Origin: an uncultured Prevotella sp.
Lineage (GTDB): Bacteria; Bacteroidota; Bacteroidia; Bacteroidales; Bacteroidaceae
Reading direction: 5' to 3'
Assembly: GCA_900317685.1 (NCBI GenBank)
Contig: ONHQ01000023.1
Span: 1 to 54,034, forward strand
DNA length: 54,034 bases
Shown here: piece by piece, positions 35,573 through 44,319 of the stretch
Numbering within the stretch: the first letter of the stretch is position 1
Layout: the number at the start of each line of letters is the position of its first letter
Notes under the pieces: generated by a model
The model's input: the letters and a program-made list of their open reading frames with translations, nothing else
Told to the model about the DNA's origin: nothing
Databases searched by the model: none
Made by a program: the position numbers and the translations under genes

Positions 35573-35863
35573 AGATGATATTCAGTGCAAAGTTAAGAAT
35601 TTATTTCCATACTACAAAATATTATTAACTATAATTATAGCTTTTGCTGACATCAGTAACAGTTTAGCAAAGATGACTCACACAGCGTCTCCAAGTGATT
35701 TAGGCCACATGTTACGTTTCTCTCCCGAATAATTGTCGCTATAGACTTTTTGTTGTACCTTTGCATTCGGAAAGAAGCCAAGTTTGGTAAAACTTTCTTT
35801 TAAACATGCAATATTCTTGCCGAAAGCGAGTTTATAAACATAAAAAAGTCAGAATACAAAACA
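35573..35863. other. Intergenic region before the exopolysaccharide locus
   Basis: AT-rich spacer without a gene. It holds the promoter of the exopolysaccharide operon at 35733-35763 and presumably the ssrA promoter on the other strand, which I could not place with confidence. Confidence 0.5.
35733..35763 (+). promoter_or_regulatory. Promoter of the exopolysaccharide locus
   Basis: TTG at 35733-35735, 20 nt, TACCTTTG at 35756-35763. It leaves a leader of about 95 nt before the wza-like start codon. Confidence 0.8.
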
Positions 35864-38458
35864 ATGAAGAAAATACTCTTGGGACTTGCTCTGTTGCTGA
35901 TGATTCCATTGTCGATGACAGCTCAGTCGTCTATGACAGACTCACAGGTGGCAGATTATGTGCAACGCGAGTCTGCCCGAGGCACTTCTCAGGCGCAAAT
36001 CGTCACTCATCTGATGCAGAGCGGTGTCGACATCTCACAGATCAGAAGGGTAAGACGCGCTTATGAGCAACAAGCTAAAGGCAAAGGACTTGGAAACGCC
36101 TCTGAAACCGCGACAACAGGAAGCCGGTTGAGAAAGAGCAACGGGAATTCCAAACTGACAAAGGCGCAGACCGAACAGTACGACAAGCAACGCGATGCAA
36201 CGACCTCTGGCCGCATTCAAGGCAACACACAATGGCAGGATTCCTACGACGAGAACGATCAGGACTTCCTCCAGATGCAACAAGAGGTCAGCGACATCAT
36301 GCCCACCGACACAGCTACCCTGCTCAAGCAATTGCTCTACCAACAGCGCAAGGACAAGCATAAGGTATTCGGACGAGACATCTTCTCGAACAAAAACCTC
36401 AGCTTTGAGCCCATCATGAACATCGCCACACCACAAAACTATCGGCTCGGACCGGGCGACGCGGTGAACATCGATGTCTACGGTGCTTCTCAGCGAAGTA
36501 TCACGGCTACGGTAAGCCCCGACGGCGACATCGTCATCGAGAACTTCGGACCCATCCATGTCGGCGGCCTCTCTGTGGCACAGGCCACCGCGCGCATCCG
36601 CTCACAGCTCGGTGCCCGCTACCAAAGCAGCCGCATCAAGCTCTCTTTGGGACAGACACGCACCGTGACCGTCAACGTCATGGGCGAAGTCGTCACGCCG
36701 GGCACCTACACCCTCTCGGCCTTTGCCAGTGTCTTCAACGCACTGTATATGGCAGGCGGCACCAACGACCTTGGTACACTGCGCAACATCAAGATCTACC
36801 GCCACAACCGCCTCATCAGCGTCTGCGACATCTACGACTATATCCTCAACGGCAAGATGACGGGCAACGTACGCCTCAACGACGGCGATGTCATCATCGT
36901 GGGCCCCTACGACTGCCTCGTCAACATCACCGGCAAAGTCAAGCGGCCGATGTACTACGAGATGAAGCGCAACGAGAGCATAGAGACCTTGCTGCGCTAT
37001 GCCGGCGGCTTCACGGGCGATGCCTATAAGAAGGCGGTGCGCGTCAACCGCAAGACAGGGCGCGAGTATGCCGTATATAATGTCGAAGAGTTTGACATGA
37101 GCTCGTTCCGCGTGGCCGACGGCGACAGCGTCAGTGTGGACTCTATCCTACCCCGCTACCAAAACACGGTAGAGGTCAAGGGAGCCGTCTTCCGTCCGGG
37201 GTTGTATCAGCTTGGTGCCGGCATCAATAGCGTGCGCACACTCATCCAACATGCAGAGGGCCTCACCGAGCAGGCTTTCACCGCCCGTGCCGTCATGCAC
37301 CGCATGAATGCCGACCGCACCCTGCGTGTCATCGCCGTAGATGTGGACGGCATCATGAATGGACGCGTGGCCGACATCCCGCTGAAAGAAAACGACGTGC
37401 TCTTCATCCCCTCCAAGGAAGAAGCCATGACCGAGCGCACCATCACCATCAACGGGGAGGTGCACTATCCCGGAATCTATAAATATGCCGACAACGAGAC
37501 CCTCGAGGACTTTGTGCTTCAGGCCGGAGGACTCAAGGAGACAGCCTCCACAGTAAAGGTGGACGTAGCCCGTCGTGTCTCTGATCCCAAGGCACTGACC
37601 ACAGACAGCGTCATCGCCCACACCTACAGCTTTGCACTGAAAGACGGCTTCGTCATCGACGGGCAACAGGGCTTCGTGCTCCAGCCCTTCGACGAAGTCT
37701 ATGTGCGCCGCAGCCCTGCCTACAGCATACAGCAGAATGTCTCTGTCGACGGCAAGGTGATGTTCCCGGGATCCTATACCATGGCCTACCGCGACATGCG
37801 GTTGACCGATCTGGTGAAGATGGCAGGCGGCGTAGCACCCGACGCATATATCAAGGGTGCCCGCATCATGCGTGTGCCCACTGAAGCAGAACGCACACGC
37901 ATGGAGGCCGCCTTCAAGATGCAACAAGAGCAGTTACGCCAGCAACTCATGCAGTTGGCCGTCAACAGCAATAATAACAGCATCATGCAAAACTCTAACG
38001 AGACGCTGCAAAAGCAACTTGAAAAGTTCCAGGTGCCCAACACCTACCCTGTCGGCATAGAACTGGACAAAGCTCTGAAAGATCCCAAGAGTGATGCAAA
38101 TATCATCCTGCGTGCCGGTGACCGTCTCATGATTCCGTCCTACACAGCGACGGTGAAGATCAATGGAGCCGTGATGTATCCCAACACGGTCAGCTATCAG
38201 CGTGGAGAGAGCGTCCGCCACTATCTCGATGCCGCAGGCGGCTTCGCGCAGAACGCACGCAAGAGCGGTGTATACATTATATATATGAATGGCATGGTCG
38301 GCAAGGTCAGCCGTGGCGCCAAGGTAGAGCCTGGCTGTGAGATCGTCGTGCCCTCGAAGCTCACCCGAAAGATGAGCGTGGCAGAGACGATGAGCCTCGG
38401 CTCGAGCATGTCGAGTATCGCCGCCATGATCGCCACCATCGCCAACCTGTCGAAATAA
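35864..38458 (+). CDS. Wza-like polysaccharide export protein with six SLBB domains
   Basis: Outer-membrane/periplasmic exporter of 864 residues with a signal peptide ending MTAQ. A Poly_export domain (YRLGPGDAVNIDVYG, about residues 190-205) is followed by six SLBB repeats. These can be followed by VMGEVVTPGTY, ITGKVKRPMYY, VKGAVFRPGLY, INGEVHYPGIY, VDGKVMFPGSY and INGAVMYPNT. The size and number of SLBB units are typical of Bacteroidetes homologues, larger than enterobacterial Wza (about 380). A hydrophobic C-terminal segment (about 835-864) may cross the membrane. It leads the locus and works with the Wzz protein encoded 1.7 kb downstream. Confidence 0.92.
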   Translation: MKKILLGLALLLMIPLSMTAQSSMTDSQVADYVQRESARGTSQAQIVTHLMQSGVDISQIRRVRRAYEQQAKGKGLGNASETATTGSRLRKSNGNSKLTKAQTEQYDKQRDATTSGRIQGNTQWQDSYDENDQDFLQMQQEVSDIMPTDTATLLKQLLYQQRKDKHKVFGRDIFSNKNLSFEPIMNIATPQNYRLGPGDAVNIDVYGASQRSITATVSPDGDIVIENFGPIHVGGLSVAQATARIRSQLGARYQSSRIKLSLGQTRTVTVNVMGEVVTPGTYTLSAFASVFNALYMAGGTNDLGTLRNIKIYRHNRLISVCDIYDYILNGKMTGNVRLNDGDVIIVGPYDCLVNITGKVKRPMYYEMKRNESIETLLRYAGGFTGDAYKKAVRVNRKTGREYAVYNVEEFDMSSFRVADGDSVSVDSILPRYQNTVEVKGAVFRPGLYQLGAGINSVRTLIQHAEGLTEQAFTARAVMHRMNADRTLRVIAVDVDGIMNGRVADIPLKENDVLFIPSKEEAMTERTITINGEVHYPGIYKYADNETLEDFVLQAGGLKETASTVKVDVARRVSDPKALTTDSVIAHTYSFALKDGFVIDGQQGFVLQPFDEVYVRRSPAYSIQQNVSVDGKVMFPGSYTMAYRDMRLTDLVKMAGGVAPDAYIKGARIMRVPTEAERTRMEAAFKMQQEQLRQQLMQLAVNSNNNSIMQNSNETLQKQLEKFQVPNTYPVGIELDKALKDPKSDANIILRAGDRLMIPSYTATVKINGAVMYPNTVSYQRGESVRHYLDAAGGFAQNARKSGVYIIYMNGMVGKVSRGAKVEPGCEIVVPSKLTRKMSVAETMSLGSSMSSIAAMIATIANLSK

Positions 38459-38714
38459 ATATTAGATTCAGACATACCGGGCACGTGCCCAGCTAAGCAG
38501 ACGACTCTGCGACCTCATCATGGTCTTATGCGGACTCTTCTCCTTCGCACCGCCTCAGGCGGCAGTCACCCTCACCACAATGATGAGGGGAGGAGAAGAA
38601 GTATCCCGTCATCAAACCGCACAGGCACCTGCAAGCTCAAACATGCCCCGACAACTCTCCGCCACACGATGAGCGACACCTACATTCTGAATGTACGCAT
38701 CATCCATTCAAAAG
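38459..38714. other. Spacer between wza-like and acyltransferase genes
   Basis: No supported gene; open frames here have no familiar features. Together with the decayed small gene that follows, it makes a 417-bp gap in the operon. Confidence 0.5.
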
Positions 38715-38857
38715 ATGATGAAAAAAATTACACTTCCTAAGATTGACCATAATTTCAAATATCAGAGAAAGTAATAAAAGAAGTTATTGGGGCCTTGCCA
38801 AAAGATGTGGACTTTGATAAGGAGACTGAGAATATGTGGGAGGACTTAGCCAAATGA
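38715..38857 (+). pseudogene. Broken small gene
   Basis: ATG 38715 opens MMKKITLPKIDHNFKYQRK and stops; in the next frame the sequence resumes at once as VIKEVIGALPKDVDFDKET, running to a stop at 38857. One missing base near 38768 would join these into a small hydrophilic protein of about 47 residues. Its acidic C-terminus ending MWEDLAK looks like the short antitoxin-like proteins of Bacteroidetes; that resemblance is weak and from memory. No partner toxin is seen. Confidence 0.4.
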
Positions 38858-38875
38858 ATATCTTACTTGAGTAAA

Positions 38876-40036
38876 ATGGTCAACAACACAAGTCGGGAGC
38901 ATTGGATAGACCTGCTCCGCGGGTGCTGTATGCTGGCCATCCTGCTTTTTCATACGGAGAGCTATATGGCAGGAGAGGCACTCATCCCTTACTATATCTA
39001 TGTTGGCGATGCGCTGGTGATCTTCTTCTATCTTTCAGGCTACCTGATATACCGTCCGGAAGGATTCTCGCTGCGCCACAAAATGCGATCCATTTTGCAT
39101 CGGCTTGTCATTCCTTACCTGGCATTCACTACGCTAATGGCGGTACCCAAAGCACTCGCGCATGGGATGACTCTATCCGGAAGAACGGTGGGACTTCTCT
39201 TAGAGAGCATCGTCCTCGGCCAAGCCTCATGGTTTGTTGCTGCACTCATCGTAGCAGAACTTGTCTTCTCACTCATCCTTCATGTAAGCAGAGAGAACAT
39301 TTGGGCTGTAGTTCTGACAGCTGTACTCGGACTCCCAACCAGTCTTTACGCCTCACATCATGTAGGAGAATGCTGTGTGTGGCAACTGAATCAGGCGCTA
39401 TTGGCCCTCAGTTACCTCGCCTTGGGCTACGGCATCCACAGGATGAAGAATAATCTTTCTATCCAGAGAGAATGGAATCGTACAAATCAGGGGAGAGATT
39501 TTCTCTTCCCATTTCGCTTCTACTCTCTACCAAACGGAGTGAGGAAACAGCTCTGTTCATCCCTCAAGGCAACGATGCTTATAGTGGCACTGGCAGCGTT
39601 GATGATAATAAAAGGACTGGAGAGAAAATCCAGAGGCAACTTCATACTATGCCCGCTTCAGATCAGCGACGGAGCTCTATTTACAGCAGACAGTCTCTTC
39701 GCCATCTTTCTGACCTCTGAGGTTTGCCAAGGCTTGGAGCGACTCCGACTTCATAAGGACACAGCCTTTAACTCTTTGGAAGCCATTACAAGAAGACTTT
39801 TGTGGCTTCTCGAACACACTGGGCGGCAATCGCTCGTATACTATTTCTTCTGTGGCGGCATTCCCCTCCTTGTGAGTCGTGTACTGCCACATATCGGGCT
39901 AACATATCATGACAACTATGGCATCATCCTGTTAGCATTTGCTTTGGTATATCTCGTCACAGGCATTCTGGCCGACCTATGCTATCGCTTTTGCCCTCAG
40001 CTCGCGGGCAGCAGGAGCCAGAAAAACAAAACATAA
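38876..40036 (+). CDS. Acyltransferase 3 family membrane protein
   Basis: A 386-residue inner-membrane acyltransferase with about ten hydrophobic segments. The diagnostic N-terminus is present: WIDLLRGCCMLAILLFHTE (residues 9-27), followed by FFYLSGYLIYR and RSILHRLVIPYL with the basic cytosolic loop. Such enzymes add acetyl or succinyl groups to sugars of surface polysaccharides. ATG 38876 was preferred to a TTG 9 bp earlier. Base composition drops from this gene on compared with wza. Confidence 0.88.
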   Translation: MVNNTSREHWIDLLRGCCMLAILLFHTESYMAGEALIPYYIYVGDALVIFFYLSGYLIYRPEGFSLRHKMRSILHRLVIPYLAFTTLMAVPKALAHGMTLSGRTVGLLLESIVLGQASWFVAALIVAELVFSLILHVSRENIWAVVLTAVLGLPTSLYASHHVGECCVWQLNQALLALSYLALGYGIHRMKNNLSIQREWNRTNQGRDFLFPFRFYSLPNGVRKQLCSSLKATMLIVALAALMIIKGLERKSRGNFILCPLQISDGALFTADSLFAIFLTSEVCQGLERLRLHKDTAFNSLEAITRRLLWLLEHTGRQSLVYYFFCGGIPLLVSRVLPHIGLTYHDNYGIILLAFALVYLVTGILADLCYRFCPQLAGSRSQKNKT

Positions 40037-40039
40037 AAA

Positions 40040-40156
40040 ATGAAATCTCAAGATAAATCCAGCTTCTATGCCCTAAAGGACACAATAGAGATGACCCGGA
40101 TGGGGGAAACTGACAAATGGGGGGATGAGGACAACATAGCCATAATAAAACAATAG
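40040..40156 (+). CDS. Possible microprotein
   Basis: A 38-codon frame, MKSQDKSSFYALKDTIEM to NIAIIKQ, starting 3 nt after the acyltransferase stop and ending 12 nt before the Wzz start. It is hydrophilic, with no membrane segment, and is not recognised. The close spacing on both sides allows translation, but it could be chance. Confidence 0.3.
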   Translation: MKSQDKSSFYALKDTIEMTRMGETDKWGDEDNIAIIKQ

Positions 40157-40168
40157 TTATTTGCTCTA

Positions 40169-41356
40169 ATGAATATATACGACATACACCAGAAATGGAC
40201 AGAATGGAGGAGAAAAAAGAAGAAGTCAATGACTGAACAAAACATAAACAGACAGAACGATCCTACTATGCAGAACTCTGTAGAAGAACAGCAGAACACT
40301 TCACAAGACCCCTCTTTCAACTCAGATGTTATCGACCTGAGAGTTATCTTCAAGAGAATTTGGGCAAAAAAAATATGGTACGCCATCGCTATCCCGATCG
40401 TGGCAGTCGTCTCTGCCATTATCATTTGTGATGTTCCACGCTACTATACTTCAGAAACGACTATGGCTCCAGAGATAGAAATACCATCCAACTCCGGAAG
40501 TACCCTAAGTAATTTAGCCTCATCCATTGGATTTGACATTAATCAGGTTCAAACCACAGATGCTATACAGCCAACGCTCTATCCAGATTTGATGAACGAC
40601 AATGGCTTCGTCACATCGTTATTCAACATTAAAATTAAAACTGTTGATGATAGTCTGAAAACAACATTTTATAACTACCTTCGCTATCACCAAAAGCATT
40701 CATGGTTAAGTAAGCAGGGCAATAAACTCAAAAAAATATTTGCGTCAAAGAAAGACTCAGAGACAAAAGCCGCAAAAAATACTTTTGATCCTTATCACCT
40801 TTCAAAGACAGACAATAATGTAGTTGAAGCTATCCGAGGCAGCGTAACCATTGATTTAGACAAAAAGACCGGGGTTATCTCTATCTCTACGCAAGCACAG
40901 GATCCCGTTGTATGCCAGATTATTGCTGATTCGGTTAGAAACCGTCTGCAAGCTTTCATTACTAACTACAGAACCAGCAAGTGCCGGCGCGATGTCGAAT
41001 ACTATCAGAAGCTTGCCAACGATGCTCGAGTCACCTATGAGAAGACACGCCACCAGTATGCCACCATCTCTGATGAGAATATGGATCTGTTATTGGAAAC
41101 AGAAAAGTCGAAGGTGGAAGATCTTGAAAACACCATGCAGTTGCAATACAATAACTACACCACAACCATGACCCAGCTCGACGCTGCACGCGCCAAGCTC
41201 CGCCAATACACCCCCGTATTCACAACCATTGAGGGTGCCGCCGTGCCTCTGAAACCTGCCGGACCGAAAAGGATGATTTTTGTGGCTGCCATGATGATAA
41301 TAACTTTTATGATCATTTCTCTCATTTGCCTGAAAGACCTCATCCTTTCAGAGTAA
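40169..41356 (+). CDS. Wzz-type chain length determinant protein
   Basis: Polysaccharide co-polymerase of the inner membrane, 395 residues. A cytoplasmic N-terminus rich in Gln and Asn leads to IDLRVIFKRIWAKK and the first membrane segment (YAIAIPIVAVVSAIIICDV, about residues 71-89). A large periplasmic helical domain follows, and a second membrane segment near the end comes after the proline-rich PLKPAGPKR. It lacks a C-terminal tyrosine kinase domain. It sets chain length with Wzy and contacts the Wza-like exporter. ATG 40229 (MTEQNINRQ) is an equally possible start. Confidence 0.88.
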   Translation: MNIYDIHQKWTEWRRKKKKSMTEQNINRQNDPTMQNSVEEQQNTSQDPSFNSDVIDLRVIFKRIWAKKIWYAIAIPIVAVVSAIIICDVPRYYTSETTMAPEIEIPSNSGSTLSNLASSIGFDINQVQTTDAIQPTLYPDLMNDNGFVTSLFNIKIKTVDDSLKTTFYNYLRYHQKHSWLSKQGNKLKKIFASKKDSETKAAKNTFDPYHLSKTDNNVVEAIRGSVTIDLDKKTGVISISTQAQDPVVCQIIADSVRNRLQAFITNYRTSKCRRDVEYYQKLANDARVTYEKTRHQYATISDENMDLLLETEKSKVEDLENTMQLQYNNYTTTMTQLDAARAKLRQYTPVFTTIEGAAVPLKPAGPKRMIFVAAMMIITFMIISLICLKDLILSE

Positions 41357-41366
41357 CGCTCCCCAG

Positions 41367-42917
41367 ATGCAAGAAGAAAGAAAGACCAAAAAGATAGCCT
41401 CCAACACCATCATTCTGTTTATAAGAATGATGGCGATAATGGTTATCAACCTTTACGCCGTCAGAGTGGTGCTGAATGGACTGGGACAAGAAGACTACGG
41501 CATCTTCAACGCCATCGCTGGCGTTGTGCTCACCAGCACATTCATCAGCAGCAGTCTTGCCATCGCCATTCAGCGATTCTACTCCTTTGCTCTCGGCCAG
41601 CACCAAAGCGACAGACTCCAGAGTATATTTTCGGCAAGCATCAATATTGTTGTCGTCTTGGCTGTCATCATCATCGTCGTCTTTGAAACCGCAGGCATAT
41701 GGTTTATAGAACACAGGATGACCATTCCCCTATACCGTATGGACGCTGTCCACTGGCTATTTCAAATGGCACTCTTTACCTTTACCCTCTCTTTCCTGCA
41801 AATACCATTCACGGCTTCCATCTTTGCGAATGAAGACATGGGCTACTACGCCGGCATCTCGTTTCTGGAATGTATCGGAAGGCTCTTAGTTGCTCTACTC
41901 ATTGCCTCAGCACCTTTGGATAGGCTGATGTTCTATAGCAGTGGACTGTTATTGGTGGCCTTGCTCACCTTCTCTTCCTATGGAGCACTAGCTATCTACA
42001 AATATGGCTACTGCCGTTACAATAAAATAAAAGACAAAGGCATATACAAGCAACTACTGTCTTTCTCCGGCTGGACCATCTATGGCACCTTTACCGGAGT
42101 AGGCCTCATACAGGGACATGCCATTCTTCTCAACATGTTTTTCGGTCCCTTGGCCAATGCTGCCTTCAGTATTGCCAACCAAGCGTACAATGCTTTCAAC
42201 ACACTGTCAAACAGCATTGTACTGGCATTCAGACCCGCCATGATAAAAGCATATTCGGGAGAAGACAAAAGCTATCTTGACACACTCTTTCAAATAAGCA
42301 ACAAATTTATTCTGTATCTGCTCATTGCGGTGAGTATCCCCTTCATCTGTGAAACTCGTGAAATTCTCTATCTATGGCTTGGAAGGCACAACACCACGGA
42401 GCTCACAGTACTGATGACTCGGTTGTTCGCTGTTTACTGTGTTTGTCAGACCATCCATAACCCCATCACCATCATCATTCAGGCTACGGGAAAAATAAAA
42501 TATTACTATTCCTGCGTAGAGAGTGTCACGGTGTTGGCCATCCCCGTCTCATGGCTGTTGTTTCACCTGAGATTTCCCGTCTTTTTCGGTTTTGTCAGCA
42601 TCATAGCGTTCTGCATCTTCGCTCACGGACTCAGACTGGCTTTTTTAAAACACTACTATTCCTCTTTCAACTTGTGCCATTATATAATGCAATTCATTTT
42701 GCCTGCCACTATCGTTGCTGCTGCCGTCCTGTTCATCACCCTATATGCCAGAGAGCTCTTCCACGCCGAATCCGCAGGTTATCTGCTGCAAATCTTCCTT
42801 GTCTTTGCTACGTCTGTGCCCAGTACCCTTGTCCTGACCTATCTCCTGGGGTTAACCCACACCGAGAAACAGGAATTGCGCAATTACGTCAAAGGCATTG
42901 CAAGAAAATATTTGTAA
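41367..42917 (+). CDS. Wzx-type polysaccharide flippase
   Basis: A 516-residue inner-membrane protein of the MOP/MATE superfamily with about 12-14 membrane segments. It opens with TIILFIRMMAIMVINLYAVR and RVVLNGLGQEDYGIFNAIAG, the usual start of Bacteroidetes Wzx-like proteins. It would move lipid-linked repeat units to the periplasmic side. It lies 10 nt after wzz and 1 nt before the Wzy-like gene. Confidence 0.88.
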   Translation: MQEERKTKKIASNTIILFIRMMAIMVINLYAVRVVLNGLGQEDYGIFNAIAGVVLTSTFISSSLAIAIQRFYSFALGQHQSDRLQSIFSASINIVVVLAVIIIVVFETAGIWFIEHRMTIPLYRMDAVHWLFQMALFTFTLSFLQIPFTASIFANEDMGYYAGISFLECIGRLLVALLIASAPLDRLMFYSSGLLLVALLTFSSYGALAIYKYGYCRYNKIKDKGIYKQLLSFSGWTIYGTFTGVGLIQGHAILLNMFFGPLANAAFSIANQAYNAFNTLSNSIVLAFRPAMIKAYSGEDKSYLDTLFQISNKFILYLLIAVSIPFICETREILYLWLGRHNTTELTVLMTRLFAVYCVCQTIHNPITIIIQATGKIKYYYSCVESVTVLAIPVSWLLFHLRFPVFFGFVSIIAFCIFAHGLRLAFLKHYYSSFNLCHYIMQFILPATIVAAAVLFITLYARELFHAESAGYLLQIFLVFATSVPSTLVLTYLLGLTHTEKQELRNYVKGIARKYL

Positions 42918-42918
42918 C

Positions 42919-43983
42919 ATGGGAATAACTATCCTCATCACTTTCGGCTTTGTTACCCTACTGGCTCTGTTAGAGGAATACCTCCATGAATATAGGAGGG
43001 TCATATATCTTGTCCTTACTATATTTCTCATATTGTTGGCAGGGGGGCGGAAGGTTGGTATAGACCCTGACTCCATCAACTATGAGCAAAGCTATCTCCA
43101 CTACGACGACATCAACGCTCTGAAAATGGTGGAGTACTCTTTCGTACTGCTCTCGGAGATCTTCAACCATTTCACACATGACGTTCACATCCTATTTCTC
43201 TTCTATGCGATTATTGGCGTAGGAATAAAGATGTATGCTTTCACGAAGCTGTCGAAGAGATGGTTCCTGCCCGTCATGGTGTATCTCAGCTATTACTACA
43301 CCATGCACGACTGTATGCAGATGAGAACCGGCATCCTATCGGCAATGTTGTTGATGGCCTTATACGAAATAGGGCAAAAAAGAAAATGGAGAGCCCTCGC
43401 CTTCATCGTCATAGGATCTGTTTTCCATATGTCGGGATTGATTGCATTGCCACTTCTATTCCTCTCTAACCATCAAATTACCAAAAGACAAACATATGCT
43501 TGGATTGCATTGGTAGTCACTGGGTATCTCATCTTCCTAAGTGGCTTCTCCTTCAATGTAGGAGGTGTGAATGTACCATATATCAGCTCAAAAATAGGAT
43601 CTTATCAGGCCGCCACAGAAAGCGGAAGAGGCGACGCTTTTGCGTCGGTCAACGTCTTCAGCCCACTACGGCTCTTCATCCTCCTTCTGTTTTTGTATCT
43701 TAGCTTTTTTCGACAGACAATCATACTGCACTACACATGCTTTCCTATCCTCTTCAAAGTGTTCGCTTTGGGCATCTTCAGTTACACAGCCTTTGCATTC
43801 TTCCCCGTAATTGCACAGCGCTTTGCAATGCTTTTCGAGATTGTCACCACCATTCTCTATGCCGGCATATTCTACACCATCAAACCAAGATGGGCATCTC
43901 TGAGCATTCTGTCGTTGGTCTGTCTGCTCCTCATGAATTATAGCCTATGTAACTTGGGCTTAATCTTATTCTGGAAAGTATAA
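42919..43983 (+). CDS. Wzy-type (EpsG family) polysaccharide polymerase
   Basis: A 354-residue inner-membrane protein with about ten hydrophobic stretches. The EpsG hallmarks are visible: AGGRKVGIDPDSINYEQSY in the first loop, then MQMRTGILSAMLLMALYE and RALAFIVIGSVFHMSGLIAL, the last with the conserved His before Ser-Gly-Leu. It polymerises repeat units on the periplasmic side. ATG 42919 follows the flippase stop by 1 nt; the open frame extends upstream into wzx. Confidence 0.88.
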   Translation: MGITILITFGFVTLLALLEEYLHEYRRVIYLVLTIFLILLAGGRKVGIDPDSINYEQSYLHYDDINALKMVEYSFVLLSEIFNHFTHDVHILFLFYAIIGVGIKMYAFTKLSKRWFLPVMVYLSYYYTMHDCMQMRTGILSAMLLMALYEIGQKRKWRALAFIVIGSVFHMSGLIALPLLFLSNHQITKRQTYAWIALVVTGYLIFLSGFSFNVGGVNVPYISSKIGSYQAATESGRGDAFASVNVFSPLRLFILLLFLYLSFFRQTIILHYTCFPILFKVFALGIFSYTAFAFFPVIAQRFAMLFEIVTTILYAGIFYTIKPRWASLSILSLVCLLLMNYSLCNLGLILFWKV

Positions 43984-44064
43984 GAAAATTACTGATGATC
44001 ACCGGGCACTTGCTTGCGACGTCCACCTAGGCTCCCTCAACGGAACTGGGGGAAGTCAAAAGAT
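43984..44064. other. Spacer before the decayed acetyltransferase
   Basis: Short non-coding stretch; nothing recognisable. With the pseudogene that follows it makes a 332-bp gap in the locus. Confidence 0.4.
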
Positions 44065-44319
44065 ATGTCTATAAGGATTCCTCTGCAAGAGATTCCGGGG
44101 GTTAGATGCTTTTCCACCATCACCTATCCGGCAGATCAACTCTCTGGTGAAAAGTTTGTCTCCATTGGCAGCAAACAATCCTGAAAAAGCACATCAGGCT
44201 CATGGCGATATCGGATATTAAATCGCTCCAATGCCGTTCTCACCCATGACGTGCCACCCTATTGCGTGGCTGCAGGGATCCCATCTAAAATTGTTAAAGT
44301 AATCATGTATGAATCATGA
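44065..44319 (+). pseudogene. Decayed hexapeptide-repeat acetyltransferase
   Basis: One frame of 85 codons keeps the two ends of a left-handed beta-helix acetyltransferase but not its middle. The front part ends SGEKFVSIG. The rear part is NAVLTHDVPPYCVAAGIPSK, the classic C-terminal signature. An in-frame TGA interrupts it at 44182-44184, and about 100 residues of hexapeptide repeats are missing, so an internal deletion occurred. The final TGA overlaps the ATG of the next gene (ATGA), showing it was once translationally coupled in the locus. It would have O-acetylated the polysaccharide. Confidence 0.7.

Noticed and set aside
38528-38740. A 70-codon frame after the wza-like gene
   Set aside because: Low-quality composition (His, Arg, Ser, Thr rich), no motif, and it overlaps the better-supported broken small gene.
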